Of a DNA stretch of 64,000 nt, positions 9,159 to 20,300 are shown piece after piece (the stretch's first letter is position 1; every line of letters begins with the position of its first letter). This stretch comes from an uncultured Roseobacter sp. (GTDB lineage: Bacteria > Pseudomonadota > Alphaproteobacteria > Rhodobacterales > Rhodobacteraceae). The translations under genes were made by a program, and so were the position numbers. The notes under the pieces were generated by a model. That model searched no databases, was not told the origin of the DNA, and saw only the letters and a program-made list of their open reading frames with translations. The stretch spans positions 173,871 to 237,870 of the forward strand of contig NZ_CANMDB010000007.1 of the NCBI RefSeq assembly GCF_947496515.1. Direction: 5' to 3'.

Positions 9159-9716
9159 CTACTCCGGTGTGTGCGCCGGAACGCGTTCAAGACCGATGAC
9201 GTAAGCTTCCTGCTCTGCCGTTTCCACTGCTTCGGCGCTGTGCTGGCGGCGGATGAAGGCAATCGCTTCGGCACCGGTCAGACCGTAGGTGGTGGCCAGA
9301 CGCGCGGCGATCATGCCGGTCCGGCCCAGCCCTGCCTTGCAGTGGATCGCGACACAGCTACCCGTCTTGCAGACGGCCCGCGCCGCCACCATGGCGTCGG
9401 CGACCAAGGGCTCCGTCACCGCATCCGGTACGGACATATCGCGGATCGGTAGCAAAACCCATGAGATGCCGAACTGGCCAAAGCTTCCGCTATACGCTGG
9501 CACGCCGAGTGGCAGTTCCTGAGCACAGATGCAGGACAGAACAAGCCCGACGTTGTGATCGCGCAGCCGCTCTGCATCCGCCTGCAGCAGCGCCTTCGTG
9601 CTCACCCGTTGACCTGCTTGCTGCCGCACCCCTGGGCAAGACATCAACCGCAGATCAAGGTCCGTGTCCGGGAGCCGCACCGTGCTGAACCGTGTCGGGG
9701 ATGTTGGGTCTGACAT
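9159..9716 (-). CDS. Dual-specificity/tyrosine phosphatase-like protein
   Basis: 185 residues. The cysteine phosphatase loop HCKAGLGRTG (the HCX5R[ST] signature; Cys about residue 123) follows a strand reading SCVAI, and a candidate general acid Asp lies upstream in LLPIRDMSVPD. The C-terminal helices carry IAFIRRQHSAEAVETAEQEAYV, typical of CDKN3/DSP-like enzymes. No signal peptide is visible, so it is probably cytosolic. The ATG at 9716 lies 30 bases downstream (on this strand) of a TGTATACA box, so it is probably controlled with the secretion and RTX genes. Substrate unknown; phosphoprotein or phosphoinositide/phosphosugar are all possible. Confidence 0.8.
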   Translation of the reverse strand: MSDPTSPTRFSTVRLPDTDLDLRLMSCPGVRQQAGQRVSTKALLQADAERLRDHNVGLVLSCICAQELPLGVPAYSGSFGQFGISWVLLPIRDMSVPDAVTEPLVADAMVAARAVCKTGSCVAIHCKAGLGRTGMIAARLATTYGLTGAEAIAFIRRQHSAEAVETAEQEAYVIGLERVPAHTPE

Positions 9717-9745
9717 ATGCTTTCCGATACACCGCTGGATATAGA

Positions 9746-9753
9746 TGTATACA
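9746..9753. promoter_or_regulatory. Putative GntR operator (TGTATACA box 2)
   Basis: TGTATACA lies 30 bases before the minus-strand phosphatase start at 9716 and between that gene and the GntR gene that precedes it on the same strand. It is followed by a second AT-rich stretch, GGTATATAG. Same 8-mer as the boxes at 3186, 11264 and 24199. Confidence 0.5.
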
Positions 9754-9794
9754 GGTATATAGAAAGCAGGACCAGCGCAAGTCTCGTGTCGTTG

Positions 9795-10457
9795 TTACGG
9801 GGCAGCGGTAGCTTGGCGCGTGCCGTCGTTCAGCATGTCCCTGTAAGCGCGAATACTGCGGCTGTGGACATCGAAGAAGGCCTCGGGATCTCCGGCGTTG
9901 AGTGCCGCCGAAAGATCATTCGCTGTCCCCTGCAACCGCCCGGCCGCAGCACCGGGGTCAGCCAGTAAGGCCGTCATCAAGGCAGGGGCCGACCGGAAGA
10001 ACAGCAGCGACTCCATATGGCGGAGCACATCATCGGCCAGGAGTGGCAGACAAATGTCCTGAACCGCTTTGAGCACCTGCCAGAAATGATCGGGATCGGT
10101 GCTCTGCGACAGCCGAGAGGCCCGTCCCTGCAGGACCATCGTCAGATCGTCAGTGTCGGCGTCTGAGCTGATCATACCAAGCTCTGAAACGGCCGAGATC
10201 ATCCGCGCCCGAAGCTCCAGATATCCATCGGCGAGCTCAACCGAAAACGGCTCGACAATGGTGCCGACGCCGGTGCGTACAGAGGCGAGCTTTTCGTATT
10301 CAAGCCGTTGCAGTGCTTGCCGGATTGGCGTGCGGCTGACCTCGAATTCACGGCCCAGTTCGCTTTCGTGAAAGGTATCGCCCGGTTGATAGACTCCAAG
10401 ACAAATCCGGTCGCGCAAGGTTTCGTAGATCAAATCGACACGGGTTTTTTGCGCCAT
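9795..10457 (-). CDS. GntR-family regulator, candidate controller of the RTX/secretion regulon
   Basis: 220 residues. The N-terminal winged helix (about 5-72) has ESELGREFEVSRTPIRQALQRLE and the wing KLASVRTGVGTIVEP. The C-terminal helical domain (about 80-210) is FCD-like in length but I do not see the complete metal-binding Asp/His set, so the ligand may not be a metal-chelated acid. It is encoded between two phosphatase genes and between the secretion operon and the giant RTX gene, all of which have or adjoin TGTATACA palindromes. Regulation of those genes by this protein is inference from position and operator shape. It is divergent from the phosphatase at 10623. Confidence 0.88.
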   Translation of the reverse strand: MAQKTRVDLIYETLRDRICLGVYQPGDTFHESELGREFEVSRTPIRQALQRLEYEKLASVRTGVGTIVEPFSVELADGYLELRARMISAVSELGMISSDADTDDLTMVLQGRASRLSQSTDPDHFWQVLKAVQDICLPLLADDVLRHMESLLFFRSAPALMTALLADPGAAAGRLQGTANDLSAALNAGDPEAFFDVHSRSIRAYRDMLNDGTRQATAAP

Positions 10458-10622
10458 CGCACTTGTCTTTCCATACGGGGCATGAGCCAGCCGGGTTCGA
10501 TCTTTTCATATGCCAAGCAAAACGAAATAAACAGTCTTCGCGGGTCGGGTGTCGGATTTCTGCCGCGCCCATGTGACGATCCCTGCTTCACAGAGGTTTC
10601 ACATAAACCTACTATCGCCGCG

Positions 10623-11156
10623 ATGATGCAAGCCTTGACGATGATACCGGCCCGTTTGAAAGCCGCAGGCCGGATTTTCGTCTGCGGTACGCCGGGGCTG
10701 GTGATCCTGCCCAACGGCGATCTGGATCTTTGCATGGTCACACTTGAGAACGAAATGCGACGGCTGCGTGCGCATGGTGTCAAGACACTGATCGGTCTGA
10801 CCGAGGATGCGGAGCTTGAATGCGTCGCCTATGAGGACATCGCAGAGATGTCGGAGGCGTTCGGCATTGGGTCGCGACGCTTCCCGGTCCCGGATTTCGG
10901 CATTCCCGCTCCGGCGCAGGAAGCGCATTGGACGGATCTTTCACGAGAGGCGCGCGAGATCATCGCGGCTGGTGATGCAGTGGCAATCCATTGTCTGGCC
11001 GGGGCCGGACGCAGTTGCATGATGGCCGCCTGTCTATTGGTGCAACTGGGCTTGACGCCCCAGCGAGCGATTGCGGCCGTGCGCCAGGGTCGGTCTGATG
11101 CCATCGAAACGCCTGCCCAGTATGACTACGTTCACGCGACGCTCATCCCGTCCTAG
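10623..11156 (+). CDS. Second dual-specificity/tyrosine phosphatase-like protein
   Basis: About 177 residues. The phosphatase loop HCLAGAGRSC (HCX5RS; Cys about residue 128) is followed by MMAACLLVQLGL and the terminal helix IAAVRQGRSDAIETPAQYDYV. Its second half parallels the 9159-9716 protein, but the N-terminus differs (RIFVCGTPGLVILPNGDLDL). The start is uncertain: ATG 10623 or 10626, or 10641, with no clear ribosome site; an upstream open extension from 10308 overlaps the divergent GntR gene and was rejected. The role is unknown. Having two such phosphatases next to a large exported protein suggests they belong to the same programme. Confidence 0.75.
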   Translation: MMQALTMIPARLKAAGRIFVCGTPGLVILPNGDLDLCMVTLENEMRRLRAHGVKTLIGLTEDAELECVAYEDIAEMSEAFGIGSRRFPVPDFGIPAPAQEAHWTDLSREAREIIAAGDAVAIHCLAGAGRSCMMAACLLVQLGLTPQRAIAAVRQGRSDAIETPAQYDYVHATLIPS

Positions 11157-11261
11157 TCTCTCGCAGCCGAATGCCCCTTTTCTCAGCTTGCTCAGCGCGG
11201 CCTCAGGTATTTCTCGCGCTGTTACCACACTGTCATTTGCAATGATCTCAGACTCGGTATA

Positions 11262-11273
11262 GCTGTATACAGC
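11262..11273. promoter_or_regulatory. Putative GntR operator (TGTATACA box 3), perfect 12-base palindrome
   Basis: GCTGTATACAGC is a perfect palindrome 85 bases before the giant RTX gene start, in the 200-base gap after the second phosphatase. It is the most symmetric of the four TGTATACA sites. A TATAGC just upstream could belong to a promoter, which would place the box over the promoter as expected for a repressor. Confidence 0.55.
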
Positions 11274-11357
11274 AGGAATGCTCCGCCTGAAGATAAGATG
11301 GCCGGAGCAAAACGGATCCGGGGTCTGTTCCGGATGCTCTGATAGCGGAGAAAAGCC

Positions 11358-14300
11358 ATGTCTGATCGCAAAATTCGTACCAAGACTGGCTACATCTACG
11401 ACTTCGACAACTACGTTGGCGGCACGTCCGGCAAGATCACCATTACCGCGCCGGATCAGACCAAGCGCGAGGTTGAAACCCCTTTCAAGGTGCGCAATCT
11501 CCAGGTGGTTGAGATGCCCGGTGGGGATCACTTTGTCTGGGCGCTGCAGCGCAACGGTCAGATCGAGGTGGTCGCACTCGATGACGCGGGTGAGTTAGAC
11601 TACACGCGTTCGAAGATCCTGTCAGGCATGTTCAATGCGACGGGTCGACGCTACAGCCACATTGCGGTCGGAGCCTCGGGCGCCTACGCCGTGGACGACG
11701 CAGGCTATATGTACGGCTTCATCCACGGCACCGATCCCGAAGGCTTCTTCAAATCGGGAGAACCCGTGATCCCCGATCCTGCACGGATCGCCGAGGCGAC
11801 CGTAAACACGGCTGGCAAACTGGTTCTTACCGACAAAAGCGGTACCGTCACGACTATCGACACCTTTGACGCGCAGGCTCTGGCACTTACGGCGGATCTC
11901 ATCGCTGCGCCCGACGGTAGCGAGCGGTACTTTCTCTCTGGCACTCAGATCTACCGCAAGGCCGCCGGTTCGGAGCAATGGCTGCGTGTCGCCGGACTGG
12001 AGCCGGTAATCGACATTTGGCGCAACGCCGATGCGACGGGCACGCAGGCTGGCTCGGTCTTCGTCAAACTGGCCGGGTCCGGCGCGATCATGCGCTTTGA
12101 CGGTCAGGCGTTCGCGGCGATTGACACAGATGCCGTCCCAACGGCGGAGACGGTCAAATATCTGACGAACGGAGCAGGTGGCAGCTGGAGCCTGGGTCTG
12201 GATGGCCGCATCACCACCGCCGACGGGGCTGTTCTCTCGATCCCTGATGCGCCGGGCCCGGCGCCGGTGCGGATCGTGGATTTTGCCGTTGCCGCGAACC
12301 GTGTCATTGCCGTCGATGCGTCGGGCCGTGCGTGGGAGGTCACGGGAGAGACCACAGCCACCCAGTTGGGCGACGGAGAAGGCTACAACCAGGCCAACAT
12401 TGACGCCCAAGGGCGGATCATCCTGCGGCACCGGGGCGACGGTGTTCAGGCGCCGACCCGTTTCGACGTGGTCGAGGGCGATGCACTGCGCCCGCTAATC
12501 GGCGTCGATCAACCGGCACAGATCGTTCTTGATGCCGCACATGAAGGCACCATGATCGTCGACCCGGACGGGCGGCGATATTCGCTGATCGGCGGCTCGG
12601 TCCATTACTTTGACCATCAGGAAGGAGCGTGGTTTCCCACCGGCGCCGACGATGTCCGGTCGCTGGTACTGGGGGCGGACGGCGGCCTTTACGCTCAGGT
12701 GGGACCTAGCCGCATCTGGAAGCTCGACCGCTACGGCCAGCCACAGCAGTACCTGACCGATACCGTCACCGCGACGACGCCGGACGGCGAGGATCACCGC
12801 CAGCGGATGGTCAGCACCACATTGGACATGAACATCGAGAGTTTTGCCGTGGATCGGGACGGCAACATTCAGGCGGTGGGCCAACTGCGGCGGGATGCGG
12901 GCGGCGAGGCCACCAAGGAAGTGATCTTTGTTCCGTCAACGCAGAACAAGTGGAACGAGCAGCTCTTTGCCCTGTCGGGTCCCGCCGTTGCAAACGATGA
13001 GACACAGATCACCTGGAGTATCGACGGCGCGCTCAAAACACACGTTCTCGACGTGCGCCAACAGCTTCGGGTTGGGGACAAGACCTATTATCTGTCCGAT
13101 ACATATGGCGTCTGGTCTTGGCAGGACGGGGCCTATGCGCCGGAACATATCGTTGCTCCGGAACTGACGCCGGAGACCCTTTTTGCGACCCCCGACGGTC
13201 GATTGGGGGTGCGTGCAGCCGATGGCACACAGCAGATTTTCAACGATCATCTGTGGAGCGCACCCGCAGAGCCGTTGCAAACGATCCCGGACTTCCTTCG
13301 GAATCTGCCCACCGATCGTCGGATGCAGATCACCGTGGACCGAGATGGCGTCACCTGGGTGCTGTTGACGGGGAATAATGCCGAACCTGAACTGCGGCGA
13401 TGGTCCAAGGCGACGGGCTCGACGACAATTGCCAATCTGAACGATCTGCAGGACGGTCGCACAGCAACCGCCATCGGTCTGGATGCAAACGGCGGTCTTT
13501 TGGTCACGGGTGCGGTATTGGCCACCGATGATCAAAAGCAGTTCCGCGCCAATAGCGATGGCAGCTGGAGCCTTGTCGATCAGCGCAGCGTTCCAACCAC
13601 ATTCGACAAGTTCTTCGACAACGTTCAGCGCAAGAACAACTCTATCAAACTGCAGTCATTCATCGGACGAACCGAATGGGCCCGCTGGTACATGGGCGCC
13701 TGGGAGAAGATGCAGGGCACGCGAAACCGTGCCGACCTCAGAACCACGCGATCGGTCAGCTATTTCAGCGGGCTGAAGAACTACGTCGCCTGGGCCTATG
13801 AGGCGATCAAAGACTACCTTAGCTACGGCGCACCCTGGCGCGTGGATTTCATGAGCCGGGCCGAAGTGAGCAACCATAACCGGCAATTGCGTCGGTTGCC
13901 GCTGGTCGGCCTTTATGACGCCGACGCCGATCTGCGTGATGCCGATACCAAAGCTCTCTTTGCCGAGACGAAAGAACGACTGACTGCCTCAAGCCTCGAT
14001 GCGCTTCAGCTCATCAAGACGATAATCCCCTCCTATAAGTCTTCCTACGTCGGGGACGGTACCCCGATTTTCCGGAACCCTGTCCTGAGTGACCTTTACA
14101 ACAGGCGGGTAGCGCTTTTCGGCGAGAACGATCCCCTGGCCCTCGCGCTCTTTGACATCAAGGACACGAACAAGATCTCCCAGGGGCGCAACCGCGTCGA
14201 TTTGCTGATCGGCGCGATGATCGAGGATCAGGTGACGCTGGAGCAGATGAGTACCGCCGATACCGCCGAAGAGCTTCGGCAGACGGCGGCGCAGCACGCG

Positions 14301-17300
14301 GAGTCCCGGTGGGTACAGGCGCGCCGCATCGGCTATAGCAGCGTCTATCAGGTCGGTCGGGCTGTCGTCGGGTTGAAAAAGCTGCGCTCGATCTTTGAAC
14401 GGGATCAGTTCAGCGCTGGTGTCGTGACGTCAGAAGGGGTCACGACGGGGACAGCAAAGGATACGATGCTCGACCTCATCCGCTCCATGCGGTCGGGCGA
14501 ATCCGTCAGTTTTGAGAGTACCGCCGACCGGGAGGCAACGCTCTACCGGATCGTCAAGGGCGGCAATATTGCCCTTGGTGGTGCCGGGGTGGGCGAAGGA
14601 CGCCTTCACGCCGGTATCAAGGATGATCGCGGCGTCGGTTTCAGCGTAAAGCGGACGGCTACGGGTTGGGACATCACGCTGGATCGCTATTACCAGAGCG
14701 GCCAGGACATTGAAGCGGTCCTGGGTCTGAGCTTCAACCCCGCCTACTTTCTGGACATCGAAGGGGGGCTACGAGCCCGGCGGAAGCACAAGACAGAGCG
14801 CGCCGTCAAATTCAGCATCGACGGTACCAATGGCGAACAGCTGCAGCGCGTCATGAACGGCTTGATGACGGGGGATGTCGACGCCGTTGAAACGTTGATG
14901 CGTGAGGCCAAGGAAAATTCTGCCAGCGTCAAGGAAAAGAGCTCTTACCGCGTCGGCCTCAGCTTTACGGCCGCTCTGCTGGGCAAGATCTCGGTCACGG
15001 ATGGATACGTCGGTGATGGAAGCCCCACCCCCGACACGGCTTACCTGCGCGCGAAATATCTGGGTTTCTTTGCCGACTTCAACGTCATCGCAACCGACTT
15101 CGTGCGCAAGCAGGAAGTGAGCACCAATGCCAATGGGGTCAGCCAGATAGCCGTCTCCAGCGAAACGGTATCGAAGATTCACGACAAGACATCGGTGGAG
15201 TCCTACTATCTCGCGCTTGCGACCCGCGGCTTTACCGAGGCGGAGCTGCGTCAGACACCGGGCCGCGATGGGGACGGGGCCGACTTTGCCGGAACGCCCG
15301 ATTCTATTCCGGCATTCGGCGGCGAGATTTACAAGGAATTCCAGGAGTGGGCGAAAAAGCTGTCCAAGGTCGAGCGCGCGTTTGTCCCCGATCCTGAAAA
15401 GATCAGCCTGGAGTTTGACCGCGACGGAAATCTGATCGGCGCGACCTATGACGTTGAAATCGACCGTACCGCCGCGTTCCTGGATACGCGCGCATACCGC
15501 GATCTGGTCGCAACAATGAGCGCGGACGAGCGACGTGCGTTCGATACTGATCTGCAAAAAGCACTGGCTTTCACCAACCCGGAAAACCAGAAAGCCATCG
15601 CCGACGGTTTGCAGGCGCTCCGTGCAGCTGCCGTGAGCAACGGTGCTTCTGACACTGAACTGGCCAAGATCGACAGGATGATTGGCCGCTCCGCGTTTCT
15701 CGACCGGTACGATAATCAGAATATTGTCAGCGCGCTCAAGGACATCTCGGGCTGGAGCCCGTTCCGGTCCCGCTCGGCCGAAGAAAAGCGCATCGCGAAA
15801 GGCTTGCTCAAGAGACTGGGCAACCGGCAATGGCGCAAGCCGACCAATCTCGATCTGGACAAGATGAACATCGAGATGAGCTTTTCCAAAGAGGTGGTTG
15901 CGCTGATCGGCAATCAAAACGCCGAGGGAGGCCGGTCGGAATTTCGAACAAAGGCACTCAAAGAAGGACTGTCTGTTGATGCGCCGCGGATCAGCAAGAT
16001 AACGATCGACAATAGCCGCTCGGCGCGCGGCTATCGCGGCGCCAGTGGTCTTTTCTTCTATCTGACGAGCACGCGAGGCATGAAGCTCAAACGGCTCGGC
16101 GCTCTGATGACTTTCCCGGTCGATGGAGAGGGGCGCAGCCGTTACAAATCCTCGGACAGCACCGGCGATATCTTTGATACCGGGCGCAGCTACGATGTGA
16201 CGGACAACGCCCAGAGGAACCGGATCGTCCGACAGGTGGCCCATGGGCTCAACAATCTCCGCGTGATTGCACCCTACGGGATCGGGCCGGACGGCACGAC
16301 CGCAACTGCGGCTCAGACGCCTGACAATCGCACCATCTATTTCATCAACGGGGTGCCGACAATCAAGGTTGGCGCCAAGGTCGTGATCCTGCCGCTGGCG
16401 GCGGTGGAGGCGCTCATCGCGCAAGACACAGACAACAACGGCACGGTGATCAATGACACCATGGCGCAGGGTGAAAGCCTGCGACTTCTGCTGCCCGAAC
16501 CGATTGCCGATTACGACACGCTCAAGACCCGCGCCGCTGTTAATCCGGGCCGGATCTCTGCCTCGCCGGGGAACAATCTGCCGGACGACCCGGCGACACT
16601 TCTGGACATGCTGAAGAGCGATCCCGGCAGCTTTGAGCGATTGACGGTGCGGCAGCGCTATGTGCTGGGAACGATCTTTGCGCAAGGAGGTGCTGGTGGA
16701 GACGGTGTGGCTGTTGACGGTGCCTTCTATTCAGACAGGGCTTTTCTTAAGAAAACACTTTCGCCAAGCAGCCGTATCCCCAAGATCTTCTGGCGTCGGA
16801 GCGAAAGCGAGTACAACCTCTATCGGACGGCTTTAGGCGATCAGGCGGTGATCGAGGGGCGGGTACGGGTCAGCGAAGCGGTAGCACATCTCCGGCTCGC
16901 CCGAACGGGGACATTGCCGAGCCTCAGCGGAAGAATGACGATCCTGAATGCGCTGTCCAACGTGTACGGTGTTCGTAACCCGGATTATTCCCTGAAGACC
17001 GTGAACGCGTTCCAGTCACATGCCGTGAGTGGTGCAGGCACGGAAACAGGACGTCTGAGGGCGCTGTCGGCAGGCTACATGCTGGCATTGCTGAGCGACG
17101 ACCGAAGTGAAGCGGCAAGCTACCTCGAAGCCATCAATCGGCAAGACGATGCAGCCGGTTTGACCTTTGGAGAGGATTTCGGAAGCCAACTGGTGGCACT
17201 CGAACAGTTGTCCAGCGGCGACAACGCGCCCTTTGAGCGTTCTAGCCGAACTCTGAAGGAGCTGATCGGTGCGGTCGTGCGTGCGGATGTATCGGGCACG

Positions 17301-20300
17301 CCAGTCGGCACTGATAGCGCACAACAGTTCCAACTCGGAACCCATGAGTTTGTTCTCAGCAAAGAGGCCAAGGGCGGCAAGGTAGTCTACGCCTTTTTTG
17401 ATCCAAACTTTGGCCGTTTCGAGATTGCTGGCCCCGCAAATCCGGATGCAGCACAGACGAACCGGGTCATCTCGGCGCTAAAGGCGACGATCACGGCGCA
17501 TCTGAACAAGAAGATCAAAAACGCAGGTCCTGTCAAAACCCTCGGTGCCCATTACGGCGTTCCGGTTCAGAAAGAAAGCGCTGACATCGGTGATTTGCGC
17601 GTTGAAACTCTGACCCGCAAGGCGACAGCGGACCTTACACCGGCAGCAACCGCCGCGATCAACGATGTTCAGGCATCCGCCGAGGCTCTCAACGGCGAAG
17701 TGCGCCGGGCGACCGAGACCAAGGTGAAAGTGGGTGACGGCAGCTATACCCTTGCGGATCTGCGGCGCGCAGGCCTCACGGTGCCGGATGGTGTCACGGA
17801 TGTGACGGTCACCCTGCGCGACCAGATGCAGAACGGCGCCCAGATATTCGACCCGGGCCGGTTCTCGTCGTTCATGATCGACACGGTGCAGATCGGAACG
17901 GCAAGGTCCTTTGCCCGGATGATCGGCAGCGTGCTCAGCCTCGCGCCGCCAAACGTGAACGTTGACGGGCTGATTGCAGGCGATGCCGGTGCCACGTCCG
18001 CAAGGCAGGCTGCAGAGGACGGGCTACGGATCGTCTCGACCTACCAAATGGATTCCTTGCGAGCCGAACAGGCGCTTGTTAGCGCTGTCAAGCAGCGCGG
18101 CGTCAGCAATCCGCAGCCCTCCGCAATGGCTCGTTTTGCGGGGCGGGCGGATGGGTTCGCCAGCGGGATCGGGATCCTTCAGGGGCTTGTCGGGCTTACG
18201 AATATGACCAGCCGTTCGCAGCTCGCGGGGCTTAGCGACCGCGAGATTGACCAGATCATGATCGATCAGAAGGTGGCCGCGGCAAGCCTTGGGGCAGAAC
18301 TAGGTGGTCCCCTTACCCAGATGACTAGCGGTTGGGTGGCAAGCAGGCTGTCGGGGGCGACATCTCCGGCCAGACGCATGACGCAATATGTGGCGGCACA
18401 GGCCTCGAAGGCCTTTGGCGGCCTCCTTGGAATCGCTGGTGCGGCTTTTGGCCTCTATTTCACCATCCGCGCGGCGGAAGATGCAGCGAGGACCGATGAT
18501 CCTCGGCTGAAAGAGATCTTTACCGTCAACGCGGCCCTAAGCGGGGTCGGCGCCGTTGCAGGCCTCGCCGGTATGATCGCGGTGGCTGCGGCGGTTCCGG
18601 TCGTTGGTTGGATTGCGCTTGGGGTCGGCGTGCTCGCCGGTCTGGGCACGGGGATCTATAACGCCGTCAAGGCGGTCGAGCAGATCAAGGAGGTCATTCA
18701 CCTCAATCCTCTGCAGACGCTCAACGAGGGCTGGAACGCCTTCTGGGGTATGGGTCCGTCGAATGAAACACGGCGGCGTCTCGCGCAGGTCTCCAACGCT
18801 GAACACCGCAAGGCAGTCTTCGATTACTACAATAACTCCAAAGGCCGCGATTGGGCAGAAAACGAGCTGTGGCAGGTGCGTCAATACGGAGGCACGCTGG
18901 GCAAGTCGTTCATCATGGGGTTGCACCGAAGCCCGGACATTCAGGAAAACAAGCTGTGGAAGGTACAAATAAACGGTTGGTGGCCGCATGACCGAGGCAG
19001 GTATTACGATGAGGGCGGCAAGGATAAGTTTGCCACACGCCGCGAAGCCGAAGCATGGCGCGATCACCCAGATCGCGATAAGGGCCGCAAATATCGCGTG
19101 GTCGAAAGCGCCCATAAAACATATGAGGTAAAGGCCAACGACAAGATGTTCACCGTGAACGACAGCTTTGTCGTTGTTGATGGCAAGGTGGTCATCGATA
19201 CCGGCGGCCGACACGTCCAGGCCTTCAGAAACATCGCGACGGACATCACGCCATCACTCGCGCGGCTGCAGAATCCACACATCATCCAGCTCAACGCAGG
19301 CACCGACAAGGTCCGAACCTTGGTTCACGATCGCCGCGTTGTGGTTTTTGCAAAAGACGGTCAGAAGAGTATCTTGCTCGGCGAGAACGATGATACCGTC
19401 GTGCTGGACGAGGTCCTGGACCACGCAGTGACGGGCACCATTTCGGGCGGTTTCGGCGAAGATGTTCTCGTTCTGAAAGGTGCGCTTGCTCGCGACCATA
19501 CTGCAAACGTCACTGTCGATCTGACTGCGTCTCGGGTCGCTATCGAGAAAGTTCGACATAGCGGTGGTACAGCATCCAAAGTGCTCGATTACAGCTTCAA
19601 TGCGCTGAATTTCGAGAATTACGTCGGCATCCGAGACGTGGCCGAGACAGTTCACGGCACTGATGGCAACAACGCCCTGAATGGCCAAGGCGGTGGCGGC
19701 ACTTTTTACGGGCACGGCGGGGATGACATGATTACCGCTGGCGGTTCCTATGCGGACATCAGGCGGGTGGATACGGTCAAAACCTATCCCAACACGGCTG
19801 CTGGTATCGTAAAGCGGGCTGTTCAGGCTGCAAAAATTGCGATCCAGCGGACCAGACGGCAACTGGAACTGAATGTCGCAAAATCAAAAATCGTCAATAC
19901 CGTCATTCATGCCGGAGCTGGCAATGATAGGGTGGTGATCGCGCGGGGGCACGCTGGTACCGAAAACATCACAATTCATGACACGACAGAGGCCGGCGGA
20001 ACGCTGTCCATTTCGATGGACTACGCATTGGAAGAGATCCAGGAAATCTCGGCCCAAGCGGACCGGTCTCTCTTGTTGAAGCTGAAGGGCGATGACGCGG
20101 CGAGGACTACGGTCCGCGTTGCTGGCTTTTGGAACGAGGACTGGACCCGGCGAGACATGGGGTTCAGTCTCATGACCAACGACGGATTTACAGTTGCGCC
20201 AACCGTCGCCGTGCATGCGCCAAACCCGGGTTTCGACACTGCAAAGTCCGCTTTGGGTTTCGTTGTGAGCTACAATTTCGCCAGTGATTCCAATGTCAAA

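Noticed and set aside
14769..16685. 638-residue open frame on the minus strand inside the giant RTX gene
   Set aside because: It is antisense to a continuous 4234-residue frame, shows low-complexity Arg/His/Gly-rich composition and no domain, as expected for the shadow of GC-rich coding DNA.
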